A stretch of DNA of 64,000 bases. Origin: Paragonimus westermani (taxonomy: Eukaryota; Platyhelminthes; Trematoda; Plagiorchiida; Troglotrematidae). Under the pieces are notes generated by a model, which did not search any database, had not been told where the DNA came from, and saw only the letters and a program-made list of their open reading frames with translations. The stretch spans positions 167,184 through 231,183 of the forward strand of contig QNGE01000752.1 in the NCBI GenBank assembly GCA_008508345.1, written 5' to 3'. Shown here one piece after another: positions 1-13,083 of the stretch. The position numbers and the translations under genes were made by a program. Within the stretch, counting starts at the first letter, position 1, and each line of letters opens with the position of its first letter.

Positions 1-27
1 GTCACCTGAGAATATACACTTCTATTC

Positions 28-108
28 ATTAACGATGGCACAGATCCGTTCTGCCGATGTACGTGTCACTGCAACTTTAAGTGAATTGAAAGACATCATG
101 TAAGGCAG
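28..108 (-). pseudogene. GIY-YIG endonuclease start of the left-edge PLE
   Basis: The minus strand reads VFQFT, a stop, then SCSDTYIGRTDLCHR and a stop. Intact PLE endonucleases start with YQFTCSCG..YIGRT, so a Cys codon has become a stop here. The rest of the domain would lie left of base 1. This places the RT remnant at 448-1435 in a full PLE frame rather than in a telomerase-like or group II RT. Confidence 0.75.
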
Positions 109-447
109 AATAATCAAATGAACAACGGTCAGCTTTACTCAAACCTACTCCACAGCTTGATTATGATAGGTGCAGTTTAGCTGAAGGTTAATTTCGAGGT
201 AAGGCGGATCGGAGCCTATACTTGACTGTTTTGCTAACTGATCTGCTCGGACTGATATCTATATGAAAACATTCTTTTTGGGGACGGGGTATGCAGCTGG
301 CTTAGTGTGCTTCAGTTTGCTCTGGCTGCTAATAAACTTTTGTGGACATCCATTAATAAAAAGCGTCTTCGTTAAGAAACGTTAATCTAAAGCTAGCCTA
401 TCAGCCGCACAAATTCGACGGGTTCAAATGAATAGTGTGTTAACCGA

Positions 448-1435
448 CTAACGTTTATAGTCAACCGGCGAAGAACTAGCCAATTGTACATCCTGACCAC
501 GCCAGGTGGAATTGCAATAAACACAGCAGTGCAATTTCCCATCTAACAGGCGAGTGAGTAATCTTTCTAAAAGGGTTAGGTTACTGTCAAATTTCTTCTC
601 AAAAGTAACGGACAAAGAGGGGTGTAAATAATTCATGGCATGAAAACGCGACAAAGTGATACTGATTAGTAAAATTCACAATTTTGTAGACCCAGTGTTT
701 GTGAGGTATAGCTGAATCGATATAGTTTGGAAGCAATCTTGCTATCATTCTCAGAAAAAGGTCAGCAAGCGTCGGATCAGGAGAACCATCTACAGCTACT
801 CCGTCAACTTGTCTAAAGTGAAACCCCCAAAATGCAAATCGCGTTTTCTGTGCATAAAAACATAAGGTCCTCAAAATATCCGAGGGGTACTGAGATGAAA
901 GTATTTTGCAATAGATTAAAATCACATAAGATACCATCAGTTTCCTGCCAAACGACTTTGGTAAAAGTGATTCAACGTCTATGGAAAACGTTGTTGTTTC
1001 AATCAGAGAAACGTTTTTCAAAGCATTCACCAAGTCAGAACTATTCTTAACACAATACAGTATTACCATTTTGCGTACCGGGTTCACTAGTTCTACAAGC
1101 CGACGAACAACCTTATGATAAGAGAAGTTGTTCATGTTCAGTGTTGGTCGTAAAGGGAAACCGTCTCTGTGTATCTCGGGCGATTCACTTTGACGAGAGA
1201 TTTGGGTTTTGGTCGGTTTAAGTCGCTTGCGTAGTACCTCTTTGATGTAGCTGTGTAAGAGACGTAACTGTGATTTTCGTGCAATCTGTATTTCAATCAG
1301 TTCATCGTTTCATTGGTCTAGTGTCTGGCTTTAATCTCCGAGAACTGCGTCCATATTATTCAAGTCTTCATCCCTTTGGCTAATGACTACATCTGAACCC
1401 TTATCTGGCTATAGATGTTCTGCAGAAGCACCATG
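448..1435 (-). pseudogene. PLE reverse transcriptase remnant
   Basis: The RT would copy element RNA at a nicked genomic target. The longest open part (599-1135) holds a motif-A region reading TFSIDVESLLPKSF, where intact PLEs have S.DV.SLFTNVP, and a motif-B region reading FRQVDGVAVDGSPDPTLAD, close to the family's Q.DGVAMGSPLGP.LAD. The motif-C site reads HKHWVYKIVNF where YRRYVDD is expected, so both catalytic Asp residues are lost. A frameshift near 600-650 leads into the thumb (448-654), recognisable by LDGKLHCCVYCNSTWRGQ, the usual DG..R.VYRK.TWTGQ. Upstream, PDKGSDVVISQRDE at about 1375-1411 marks the N-terminal RT region in another frame. Recognition is by motif order, not by a database search. 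Confidence 0.85.
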
Positions 1436-1450
1436 GATCTAGCATTCTTT

Positions 1451-4400
1451 TTGGTTAGTAATGTAAACCGTTTGTTTGTCAGGTCAGTCAGCCTCACAAA
1501 CTTTGATACTATTGTTGTTTAACGGACTGCACGTCTGCGTTTGCAATCCACTTGTTACGTCCTCACTAGTAATTGGGTTGCTCAAAATCATACAGGCGAA
1601 CTGTAGGCTTCTTTTTCTTACCAACTCTGTGACTGTCAGTGACACCGTCCGCATCTGTCGGAGTTGCCTACCTATCATTTGAGACTAGGCGCAAGAACTA
1701 GCACTTGCGAGAATCACCGTTTGGTTTTCGAAACTGTTACTAGTATGTCCAGCGTATCACGTCTAAAAGACGGCCAGTGGCAGTGCGACTTCTCAAGAGA
1801 ACTGTCAGTTCACAAACTATCAGGATCAGAAGCCCTCAACATCAGTGTTTTGTGTGTGCCACTACCCTGTTTAACTGAAGAGTGATGGCGAGCTTGCATT
1901 TATTGCTACCGCGGCGGTTTGTGTGCGGTCATTTTTGTGCATTTTGTGCAACTATACTCACTGTGACGTACCGAATGCACGGTGTATCCAGCGACCTTTT
2001 TCACAGAACCCACGAGAGACTACTAGGCAAATTAAGGCCGGTAACGTTCTCGACCACACCTTCCATTTATTTTCTACAGACAGGTGCTGGATGCCGTTGT
2101 CAGTGCCCTTAACTTAACGTTCACCCCTCCTCCAGATCTCTGTAGTGCGACACACGCACCCTAGCATGCCTCATGCTCTTGACTTGTTTGCAGTGATTCT
2201 ACTGGCTCAAACTATCGATCACTGATCATTCCGTTCCAATCAGTGGTCTTGTTAATGCTACTGCACTTGTGACCTATCAGCATCTTATGGCATACGCCCA
2301 TTTCACTAAGTGTCTTTTGTTGTATACTTCTGAGTAGTTAGAGATGTCGGTTTATTCAAAATAAACACCCCTCACAACTGATTGTAGCTGAAAGCGACAA
2401 AACTTGAGTACAGTGCTACTTTATGAAATAGGATGACTGAAAAACTTAAGGAAATGCAACAGCCGTGTTCAGCTGCGAGTTATATTTAATTTGTTGTTGT
2501 TCTTGTTGCTGCTGCTACAAGCATGAAACGAGCGCAACTCAGTAGGCACTGACTTGACAATACTACCGTTTGAAGCCAAACTTCACCTTAACTTTGTCCA
2601 GATAGTCACACTGATTAGAAACCCGGACAAGCATCACAAATGATGACATCGAGCGTTCACTTAAAGTCTTCAACTGACAACGCGAGAGAACTAACCGACC
2701 TAAGTTGTTCCATATACGGCGAAGCTAAATAGATGTCTATGGGTCATGACTCAATCAGACCAATTATCATGGACAACTTGGAACTTTTCGCCTTCTAGAA
2801 CCATGTCTATTATTCACCACGTTACCGTGTTGTTGTAGAACACTAATGACTGGGAATTCACTAACTCTGGCTATTCATGGGCGTTTACTGGAAACAACAG
2901 AAGAATTTTCCTTTATATGCTCTCACTTGTCTAGATAATCACACGTAACCTCGCCGTACGTTAGCAATCATTTATTGTCTTTTGGCTCACAGGTACAGGG
3001 ATAAAAATGTCAGTATCCAACAATTCAATGCATCTCATCTGACCTTTGTATCAAAAGGTGTGGTGTTTGGAATGGCCTACTTACCAACTTGATACGAACA
3101 TCACATACAGCAGATATGACATTCTTATGGAGAAAATACTTGTAACAGGGTAGAGTTATTCCAACAATGACGGGTTAATAAATGTTTGTATTAGAGGCTT
3201 CTGAGAGTTTGACAGCGGAGATAGTAAAAGTTGGATTAAAAACATGTAACTTTTTCCAGTTTAGAAATGAAGTTAAAAACGGTCTCATTAAGTTGTGTGC
3301 ATTTTGACTCACATTGTTCGTTCAGAATGATTTTAACGTATTCTCCAAATTTTTTGTTTACCTACGTCCAAATACCGGAGTCGCCAAATGAAAAATTATG
3401 CTATATAGTTTATACAGTCACTACAATTAAACTGTCTAAAGTTAAGACTCTATTTCTGGTGAAACTCGTTGGATGCATTTCAGGTTACCGAAAGTGGATG
3501 ATTCTATTCTATTCAAATTTTAGTGAGAAACGTTCTCGTAATACCCGCTGTATGGTTCTTGCGAAGAATTATACCATGAAGGTTGGTTCCAACTCCGAGG
3601 AACTGTTCAATATGGTTGACTCTGTTAAAAGGATTCAGTGTTTGCGTTGTTCAAGACAAGCTGAATGCTGCCCTTCTTTGATGTTTACATTAGGAGGTGG
3701 ACTTCTCAGGAGACGAATAAGAGCAACATACTTTGATCTCTACATTAGCTTGTTTATCTTCAGTGTGCCCAAGTGCGTGTATTTATTGGTCAGTATGAAA
3801 CAACTCGCAACATGATCGATTGGGAAACAGCCTACACCTAGCTGTTGTTTGCGTTTGAGGCCATGATAATTTTTCGAAAGTGACTGGCTGGAAAGTGTGC
3901 GGGAACGTGAGAGCTGTAATTGACCGAGTGCCACTCAGACTGTGCCACGATAACCATCAATGTACCCTTGGCGTATTGATCCGTCTGCACGGTACACGTG
4001 TTCGGGTGGGTGTGTTGCTGGTTTGGTATGCTTTAACACCATGAATTGTCTTGTTTGGCGTACGGGCTATGTCTGAGGAGAAATCTAATGGCAACTATCT
4101 CATGGTTTTGACTTGATCGCTTTTGCAACTTTCTTACCAACTTCTAAGCGTCCTTATCCTGAGTGTTAAATAATCACTCGTTATTATGTACTGATCTCAA
4201 TTATTCGCCCAAAAACTTGAATACTCTCCAGCTTGTCATGGTTAAAACATCTGTAAAGTAATGGATAGCCTTATGGATTTAGTGCGCAGTGTATTTCCGT
4301 TACGATTAATAGTTTTGGCCACCACTGGGTTAAACTGAAACTGACCCGTGTCTATAAGTCCAGTCACCCGATTCACAACCCACTGGAATGTGCTCGAAGA

Positions 4401-7400
4401 TGCGAGTGGTTCAGTGGTTGCAGGGATGCATTACGTAAAGATAGTACACTTGCTCTTGGTTCAAAACATTTCATCCGCTTGACTATCTGATGTGGTAAAT
4501 AACCTGTTCATTCATTCTTACTATGGGCACTGTTTTAGGATTAAGAACTCCCATCAACGCACCCAGGTTGCGCCAACGTACACTATAACGGAATAGAATG
4601 ATCAACACATCAGGTGTGAGAAAATGATTACTTGAACAACTTTCAACCCTCAAAAACGAACCATTCCATACACAGGAAAATACAACAATATAAACTGACT
4701 AGCTTGCCCTTTCTTTTTCGACCTAAACGGAAGTCCGTCAACGGGTTTCGGTGTAGACATTGTCCGCATGCAACATGATTGTTCACGTGTCAAGACAACA
4801 CAACCTTTCCGCTAGTAGGTTTGTCTGTCGATCTTTCGATCGGTACCGTCTTGTCCAATTTAGCTTGTGTGCTTACGTGTCTGTGTCAGATTGGAGCATT
4901 ATCACGACTGACTTATCAAAATAAGCCAACACATTAAGCGCGTTGTGCATTCGCTAAGATGTAAAAAGTGATCTCAAGACTACAAAACGTCGGTTTTTTC
5001 CACCAAAGAAAAAGCCAAGGTTCCGCAGCTGGTATCATTGGCTCCCGGTTCGACGTACCCATTTTCCACAGGTTTACTGCGTAATCCTACTGTCATGGTT
5101 ACTACAGTATACACCGGTCACGCGACCCAGTATTCCCGTTCCAAGACCCACACTGACTCGCAGTAGCACTGAACAGGATTCATACTCTGGAACACTTATA
5201 CGACCAAACTTGACATTTATAAATGGGCAGCTCTGTCAACAGTAATTACGTTTCCATAACTGGCCATCGATCAGAACTAAGCTGAGGTTAGTTAGCATAT
5301 AGGGATCACGGTTGTTCAATCTGCGAGTCATAAAAGCATGTAAGGTGAAAAGAAAGGCCTCCCAAACATGAAGGGAAATTTTGAAACTTGCCAAGTTACA
5401 TCCGAGCTATTACAGGCAAGAACTCGGGAAGTGCAATTGGCGTAGAGAGCGGATAGTACCCTTTTTAATGTGGAATTTGCTTTCTACACTCGGAGAAACA
5501 GAATTTCAGTTATATAATCTACATATATAAGTATGTGGTGTATACAGCTGGCCTTCCATATATGTGTTAGATAAATTGACTACAACGGATGAGCTGATAA
5601 AAAGATCACAAGAATGTGAACTTAAAGTGTGGCAGTTGAAACAACAAAAGATTTCATGTTGTCATTTTCAACCGCACAGTGCAGTCCAGAGAAATATGTT
5701 TTCATTTAGCTACACCTCTCGTTAGATAAAAGATCGCTGTAGCATTAAATGCATACGTATAAGTGTAAAGAAGCTTGTACGTGGACCGTGATACAGGACA
5801 GAATAGCGATTTGGACTAGTTGAGAAACTCAGAATGAATGTTATCACGATGGATTGTGTCAGCAAACTGCTTATATGCTTCCAAATATGACTTAACAATA
5901 ACGTTGGCAAGACGTGTTTGCGTGGTACCGCTGGTCAACCTGGAAACTTTGTGGATTCGTTCAAGAGCCTGAGGCTGTCCTAGTGGAGGGCAGTGCAACA
6001 AACGAGGGGACAAAGGAGAGATGTGGCACAGGACTTGATCAATCTTGACGATGTGTACAACATGAGTTCAAGTCAACCAGGATAAAAGCGATTCTGCTGA
6101 AGTTATTAGAGCCTCATCCACACTGACGGATCAGTGCGTACCGTGGCATAAAGTTACACCTAATTCTTTGAATGATAACTCTGTGGGAGAGGACCCACTC
6201 TCAATACGTAAGGCCCAATGATTTGTTGATAAAGATTGCCGTTTATAAGCATAAAGAAGACACCCATAGATTTCGATACATTCGTGGTGGGCTTACGATC
6301 TTGTAACCACTCGCTCAAATCGGACGGACTGTGTCATAGCATAGTTGAATTAGAAAGGGTCTGAAACAGATATACGAAATAATACCATTGGCATACTTAA
6401 GAAATACAGTTCTTTCTGATGATGACGTTTCACTTACGCAAGCCGAGACAAGGTAAGTTAGAGAAGTTCATCAGAATAAGTTGTCAAATGTGAGAACGTA
6501 AATTTTTCGAAAACGTTTTTTTACGTTCCATTGGTGAACCAAACACTCAGTAGAATACATTAATTATATGCCTTCTATCTAGTAGTAGTAAGATGAGGTA
6601 TACAAGATGCCAAAAGAGGACAATGTACACTTGCCCGTCATTGGACTGCCAGTTAACGTAATCCGGCCGCGTTGATTAGATAGCTGGGACAATATATGTG
6701 GATGGAGAGTAGCACGCCCTAGAGAATATTATTTGTTATCAGACAACAACTTAATTAGTCTCTGTTCGACTGACGTATTACACGGTGTAAAATCCATACT
6801 TTGGATGCTTTTTAAGGTCATAAGTTACGACATGAAGCCTCAGCATTCGGGCCACCTGAACTCAGATTTTAGTTCGCTCTGAATTTGGTGATAACCTCTT
6901 TACTGGGACCACCTCAGAATATTAAATGCGCAGGCGTGTTGACTAGACCGTCGATGAGTAATTGTGCAGGTGAAAACGTCATTCGAATCCGCCAGTAACC
7001 CAATAGATCGCGTGGCAACTGTGTGTTTGAGGTGTTCGAACGTACGTTCATGGTACGTCCTGAGTTCAAGTGACCAACAGAAACACATTGTAGTGGTGAG
7101 GTATTGCCAACATTGAGCGATGGAGATTCCGCATACGATATTGCCTCGTTCCAAGGTTTGTGCTCTTCTCAGCGCATAGACAATCAGCCTGTGAACTTCA
7201 CTCATCAGCTGCACTCATGTAAGGTGTGCGAACATGAGTAAGCCTGCTGGCAAAATGTACAAGAGAAGGTAATGAGCCCCTCGGACGTACCATTCGATGT
7301 GACTAAGACTGTTCAGGCATAGATGACGAACGAGCGGGTGTAAAGGGTAAAAACAGGAAAAACTTACAGTAAATTGGTCAAAATGTATTAAACTGTAGTT

Positions 7401-8229
7401 CTGTTGAAATTAAAGTTCGTTTTGCCCATAAAGTTTCTTTAACTTATTAGTGCCAACGCTTTACCTTGTGAGCTGAGCCTCAACTGATCGGCTGAAGTTA
7501 CTGCACGCAATTGGGCAGAGGATCAAAATACGGTGTTTCGAGTTTTCGTGTCGTGCAGGCTCATGATTAGAGTCAATGCTGATAACGGATTTTGAGATAA
7601 CATCAGGGCGAGCGATAGTTCTTGATTGAAGGTCAGTCATATTCGAGAAACATGCTGATAAGACTGACCGGGGACAGCGGCCTGTGATTGTAGTGTAGTT
7701 GACAAGACATGTATCAAATACAGAATAATGAATTATAGGCCAGGTATGAGAAACTCCAACTGGAATGCATTGTAAAAACTTCTATAACAAATCTCTAAAC
7801 TATACGCTAAGGATAAACGGTTGTGGATTATCATCACTTTTGGTAAATATAGTTGTGGACAACTCCACATCTACTGGATGAGTGTACTGAATGATAAAAC
7901 CATTAACAGTAATGTCTTCAACTCATGCAGTGTCATCTTAAAAATAACGGTAAACATACTTTTCTTGTGGTAAGCTCACTACCACTTTCTCGTAGTCAGG
8001 ACGGTGATGAAGTGGTGTCAGTTTGTCTTAGGCACCACATACTCGACCATCCATGTTCAAACAACCTGCATAAATTTGGTACTCAAGGTGCTCGCCAGGA
8101 CGCGCGAGCCATCTAGTGCATCCATTTGTTTCCACCCCCATATCGATGAGAGTACGTAGGTACATAAGCACTGTTGGCGAAAATCGTTTCTGGACAAGCT
8201 TGTTACAGTGACAAAAGCTCAAGGACGAC
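1451..8229. other. No recognisable gene; unique or unclassified sequence
   Basis: Only short open frames occur and none shows a family motif that I recognise. The longest is the 182-codon frame at 3267-3815, listed separately. A short T/G-rich simple stretch of TTG and CTG triplets lies at 2491-2519. I see no tRNA-related repeat, LINE or PLE motif in this interval. Confidence 0.5.
3267..3815 (+). CDS. Unassigned 182-codon open frame
   Basis: An ATG-started frame of 182 codons, preceded by a pyrimidine-rich run ending in AG (about 3250-3260) that could serve as a splice acceptor. The product would be rich in Ser, Leu, Phe and Lys, with several Cys (a CLRCSRQAECC cluster near residue 125) and a hydrophobic stretch near the C-terminus (LYISLFIFSVPKCVYLLV). 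I do not recognise any family. Length is the only point in its favour; in AT-rich animal DNA a frame of this size can arise by chance, and nothing around it suggests a gene. Confidence 0.15.
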   Translation: MKLKTVSLSCVHFDSHCSFRMILTYSPNFLFTYVQIPESPNEKLCYIVYTVTTIKLSKVKTLFLVKLVGCISGYRKWMILFYSNFSEKRSRNTRCMVLAKNYTMKVGSNSEELFNMVDSVKRIQCLRCSRQAECCPSLMFTLGGGLLRRRIRATYFDLYISLFIFSVPKCVYLLVSMKQLAT

Positions 8230-8830
8230 TGCACTTAATCTGCACACCGAATGGCTAGAGCCGCGCCATTTACGGATCCACTCACACACGACGTATCCAG
8301 CGTAAACCCGAGGGAGGAGGACCGGAATTTGTGGAAATTGAAGATTTTATGGTCCAGCCGGTCAGTCTTGGTTAGCCACAGAAAAGGTTAGCGTGAGAGT
8401 CCCATCGGAAGATATAAGTTGGGAATAAGGGTACCGGAAACATGAGACAATAGGTATTTTAAGATATAAGCCCACGTTAATACACTCAAACTAATATTGG
8501 CGTTAAAAACATGCATCTAGACTGATAACCAACTTAAAATGCAGTTGCAAAGCCGAAGAAATGAAAGGTTGCAGACCACCATGACACAGGTTTCCAGAAA
8601 GGAGAGCAGGTGATTTACGATACCAGGGAAAGCGTTGGTTGGCAAGACGAAGAAACTACGTGTAACTTCTCCAATTTACTTGAGTCTAGCATGCTGGTCG
8701 CCTTTTCCTTGACGGTGAGTATTGGGTACAATGATGAACTACCAGACCAAGACAGCCAGTGCTTTTGCGGCCGTGTTCATTGCAGCCTCATATGGTCAAT
8801 TCACCACAGTTTATGGCGCACGTGCACACG
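8230..8830 (-). mobile_element. 3' tail of an APE-type LINE
   Basis: Bases 8250-8382 align by eye with 12960-13082 (the 3' end of the LINE at 12.9-15.4 kb) and with 42966-43102: all share CCACTCACACA, then a GTAAACC segment about 25 bases on, then a CC(A/G)GTC..T..GG block. Bases 8383-8620 continue to match 43105-43385 (for example GATATAAGTTGGGAA and GAAATGAAAGGT), but this part is absent from the 12.9 kb copy. At 8725-8790 the minus strand reads GRKSTGCLGLVVHH, which resembles the C-terminal zinc-finger end GRESTDRLRLVGHQ of the 13 kb LINE. The coding end is weak; the non-coding tail match is the stronger evidence. Confidence 0.55.
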
Positions 8831-11800
8831 CTCACACACTAGCCACAAACCAGATAAATCGCGATACACAAAAACTCATTGAACAACTACTTTGGATGTC
8901 CAAAATGCAACTGAGTCCAGTCCTAACCTTACTTACGTACTTCTAAATGCTTGTTATCCACCGTCGGCTGTGCAACAATAAAAAACACGATTAGGCAAAT
9001 CACTTTCGTCTAATTCGCCCCGTAATGACACGCTGGATGTGGACACTATGCAAAGAGTAACACAACTTACTGTATTCTTATGCTATTCACCTGTTACTTT
9101 TTGGGAGACCTCTGAATACTGTTTGGACAATCACAAAAGCAGTTGTACCAACATTCGACTCTCTTGGACGGCCAACAAGCCTTCTGTCACACACACCGCT
9201 TCTATAAACTGTTAAACCAGTCTTAGAACACTCGATGGAACAAGTGGAGCTTATTTTTTGGGTGCGGCATTAGACAAGACGGTCACCTTGGCAACCGTTC
9301 GATTGCCGCCAGACGAGACAGCCCCCTGTTAAACTGTTCCCTTCTCTAATCTGCTGTCTCGGTTAACCGTAACTTTCGATCGTTTGGAAATGACTTTCGT
9401 TATGGCCTTTTCCGGTAGTGTGAGGGTAGTCTGTCATCAATTAAGCTGGCGCGTGCGGTAAAGCATATCCCATCTCGTTCACACCACAGCTGGTATCAGA
9501 AGTTGATTAGATGTAGGCACCAACCTGCTGGTTAATAACATGAAGTCACCCACTAAAGCTTGACAAAACAAAAAAACGAAAGGTCCAGTACGATTGCAGT
9601 GCATTCATTAACGTCTTGGCACATGCCTCGTAATGCTTTGCATTTCTATGTGTGTATGTATCCAGTGCTGTGCACGTATCGACCCGGGGTAAAAAACGGA
9701 ACAGCCGACGCTGGCATTCACCTGCACGCCAAGCGCGTTGACTTGAGGTACATACATTGTTCTTTTTCCGGTTAATCGAAGCTTACTGTTTTATTCAGTA
9801 ACTTTTTATCGGTCACCATTGTGGACCGCTAGTCCGCATCCGAAATCCAGTGTCAAACAAAGGCTTTCTGTCTTTAATTAGGTTATGAACCTCGCACGTC
9901 TAATGTGGTATCAACTGCGTTGCCGAATATCACGTCCAAAATGCCCTCTCATTTTGAATGCGAAATAACCTGGTACTCAAAGTGTCTAGCAGAAGAAGCA
10001 TTCAAAATAGAACAACCAGAACATAATCTCGCATAACGGTCACTAGTCAACCGGGAATGAACTCATTAAAACCTTCAAGCATGGATGAAGATGAGTGCAT
10101 GTCAAGCAAAACGAAGCAAGATAGCCTTAGTAGACATAGTGATAGTTATAAACAAGAAGAAAACTAGAGTACATTCTGTACGGGAAGTGATGGTACAAAT
10201 TCATCCACGTTTTTATGGTAGGCAGCAAAAGGCGAAACAGAAGAAAAATTAAGGCCGATTTTTTTACAAACATATCAAACATACTTCGCACCAAATATAG
10301 ATCGTCAAACGTATCGAACAAAGTTCAACAACTCTATCACTGATTATGAAGATGTTGCTATTTTTATTGACGATCATGTTGATGATTATGATGGTTAGTG
10401 TTATTATTGTCATCATTACTGTTAACTATGTGGCCACATATTATCAAGCATTTGTGGCTTACATTTGTTGCAAGTTGGTCCACTGTTTTTAGTCACTGTA
10501 AAGCATTATGTCGTCCAATTTGTTCTACTTCTCTTGTACGTTCGAAAGCCGCATGTACCAGATGAACCCTGTTTATTCTAACATTCTGATGTTGTGTTGT
10601 TTTTGGTTGTTCTCATTCTACTAGCAACGTGAATATCGTGTTGTGTAGGGGGGGAGGGGGTAATAACACAACTTGCTTATTAATCTTCCTTCAGAAACCA
10701 ATACTGAACTTCTACTGGACTATAAGTTTTAATCTATTTTCTTTCTGTTATCTGAGCTTCATTCAATATATCCATTCTTAATTAAGTCAAAAAATGAGCT
10801 TAACGAATCTATTTAATTGGTCTAGATGGGTGACTATTCAGTCAGTACACACACTGGTTATACACAGCACGCAGGCAGTAACAACACAGTTGACATATCA
10901 TAAGTCGACACTATTACAGAAAAAGTGAAGAATAGTTTGAGGTTAGTTGTAGATTAACAGTTCTTTTTGGTCATATTTTTTCCTGCAAATACTGCATACG
11001 ATGTAAGGGGATGCGGGAGTTCTGCCAACAGAAGTTATCAGAAACAGATATTTAAAATGCTGTCCAGTAGATACATATTTACCGAACACCACCTGGACAG
11101 TACTCAGTGAAAACAAGTAATTCAGTGGGCAGGATGATATATGAATGAAAAGAGATGGAAAACTGTACATGTAAAAGCTAGCATAGCAAAATAGTGTAGC
11201 ATTTACCGTCTTCCATCTCATTCCACATTTGTTTATGTTTTAAACATGCATTATTCTGCAAGTTCAATATAGCCCTTGCCCTTCTAACTCTCATTGTCCA
11301 AATCGAGCTGACCGGGAACTCTTCTCAGTTGATCTTTGACACACATTTTTGGTATCTCAACACCAGTGCCAACAGTGATAGTAATGACACCATCATGCGA
11401 CTGGGTCCTGAACGTCACAGGTTTGATACAATCAAACGTTTTCTCTTCACCTCCTGTTACTGCACCCACCAATATGTATAGTCTGTACAACTTTCGCTGT
11501 AGCAAATGAGAAGTTAGTGGGCTGTCCTTGTGCAACATCCCCCACCTTCTACTAACCATCTTTTTAATACCCACTTCAGGGAATCATTGTTTCAAAAAAA
11601 CAGCCTGGACGAGTTGTGAACGAGTGTGAAATACGTTTCACGTCCGATCCGCGTGGGCTGGAAACTACCTTGCTAATGTGTTGTCCTACGGTGTATTCAC
11701 TTTTAAACCCTCAGCGTTTGTTATTGCATCCAGTTGTTTAACACCGCTACAGAACACACAGACGTGAAGTTGTACCCTAATCCATCACGCTGGCTACACT

Positions 11801-12879
11801 TGATAATTCAGGGTGCCCTATGTCCAACCATTGTTGCAACTATTCAAATTAGTCTTTGTTACAGGGTAACGGGATGTCCAAGGACAAACTAAAGTGTACA
11901 CTTCACCACATGTCCTTAAAGACCTTCGTTGTACTGTAGACATTTTACTATCGCACATCGCTGGGTGCTCAGTTTTCGTGTCCAGCAGAATGAAATCAAC
12001 ATTTATCATATTGGGGAAAAGTTATTTGACACCTATGATATCTCACTCGGTTCTCAAACTAATATTAAAACAACCATCACGGACTCGCGGAACAAACCCA
12101 TTGATGTGCACATTTCTATCCCAAAGAAACACACTCGAACACAGCGCATGAGTGAAGTTTGTGTTGTCTAGGTACATGTCAACCACGGAGTATCTACTCG
12201 CCAACTCGTGGGCGTCATCGATCGATGGAATAAGAATAGGTTAGTGGTAATCAAACAAAAGTACTCGATAAAGACGGGCTTATTCCATTTTCCTCACACC
12301 ACGATAGACAAGGTTTAGAGAGTACGAGGAAGGTGGTGTTTCAGCTTTTCAAATAGTATGATTAAACACAATAAACATCGTCAAACAAGTTCAAAGGTCA
12401 AACGATGCTGTTGTTACTTGAAAATTCCATCATCTCTCTCTCTAAAGGAACAAAGAGGTCAGACAGAATATTTTCGTCCAAAAGTTAGGTCATGATTGAG
12501 TCCAGCGGAGTTGAGACCAACATTTGCGCCAGATATCTCTGCGAGGGCATTTCGAAAGGCACTTTGCTGAATTATAGAGGAATTTCCCTCTGTACTCATC
12601 AGGAAGATGTCCAAGGATTTTTGCCGTGGATGGAGTCTCCTGCTTCAAAGACAGCTCCGGAGAATATGTGAGCCTGGGCAGATAAACGAGATCCGATGCG
12701 ATTGATTTTGAGGTACTGTTGGCGTGCTGTCCTAAAAGTTCATATGTATTTTGAGAAGAACGTCAATGAGATAGGACCAGTACGGATTTCGGGCACCATT
12801 CAAACAGCAGAAGGGTTGGTTGAGTACTGTGGAGAAAGAGTGTAGTTTTTGTTTGAAAGTAGGAGATTAAAGTTCCAAT
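8831..12879. other. No recognisable gene; minor simple repeats
   Basis: The interval contains short unrecognised frames only. Simple sequence includes GAT/TAT-rich triplets at about 10341-10422 and a G-rich run GGGGGGAGGGGG near 10650. One minus-strand frame at 11284-11574 is listed separately. A CTCTCTCTCT run lies near 12432. Confidence 0.45.
11284..11574 (-). CDS. Unassigned 96-codon frame, possible retroelement polyprotein scrap
   Basis: An open minus-strand frame without an ATG at its start (first ATG at codon 6). The C-terminal half reads KPVTFRTQSHDGVITITV followed by a V.IPKM segment. That spacing is loosely like the region after the protease of BEL/Pao retrotransposons, but there is no DTG/DSG protease motif in frame and no RT nearby. 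It could equally be a chance frame. I give it no function. Confidence 0.15.
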   Translation of the reverse strand: MGIKKMVSRRWGMLHKDSPLTSHLLQRKLYRLYILVGAVTGGEEKTFDCIKPVTFRTQSHDGVITITVGTGVEIPKMCVKDQLRRVPGQLDLDNES

Positions 12880-13083
12880 CGAACTACGGTTGTCGGCATC
12901 CGGTTAGCATTAGCCTCTCACAACGCTCGAAGCCAAAAGACGCCTGTGCTTAACCATCATCGCAAGTGGTTTGCACCGCAACAATGCAGTTCCACTCACA
13001 CACCACATATCTAGTGTAAACCTTGAGAAATAAGACCGGCAGGTGTGTGAGTGAGGCCTTTGTGTCCAGCCGGCCAATGCTGG
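12880..13083 (-). repeat. LINE 3' untranslated tail
   Basis: This lies directly downstream of the LINE C-terminus on the minus strand and is shared with the repeats at 8250-8382, 42900-43102 and, in opposite orientation, 45900-45995. Shared blocks include CGCAAGTGG, CCACTCACACA and TTAGCCAC (the last with 8375-8382). This copy lacks the roughly 240-280 bases that follow the TTAGCCAC block in the other two longer copies. Confidence 0.65.

Larger units (their letters stand above)
1..1450 (-). mobile_element. Penelope-like retroelement (PLE), degenerate, cut by window edge
   Basis: Read on the minus strand, this stretch follows the normal PLE order: an upstream PDKGS motif (about 1388-1411), the finger/palm motif IHRDGFPLRP (about 1147-1180), RT palm motifs (599-1135), thumb (448-560), linker (about 270-330) and the first part of a GIY-YIG endonuclease (about 30-105). 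Frames change several times and stops occur (for example inside the linker and in YQFT-type endonuclease sequence), so the copy is dead. The downstream end of the element lies outside the window. The upstream limit is uncertain; nothing PLE-like is clear above 1450. PLEs insert by target-primed reverse transcription, and the order of parts seen here is the family's usual one. Confidence 0.85.
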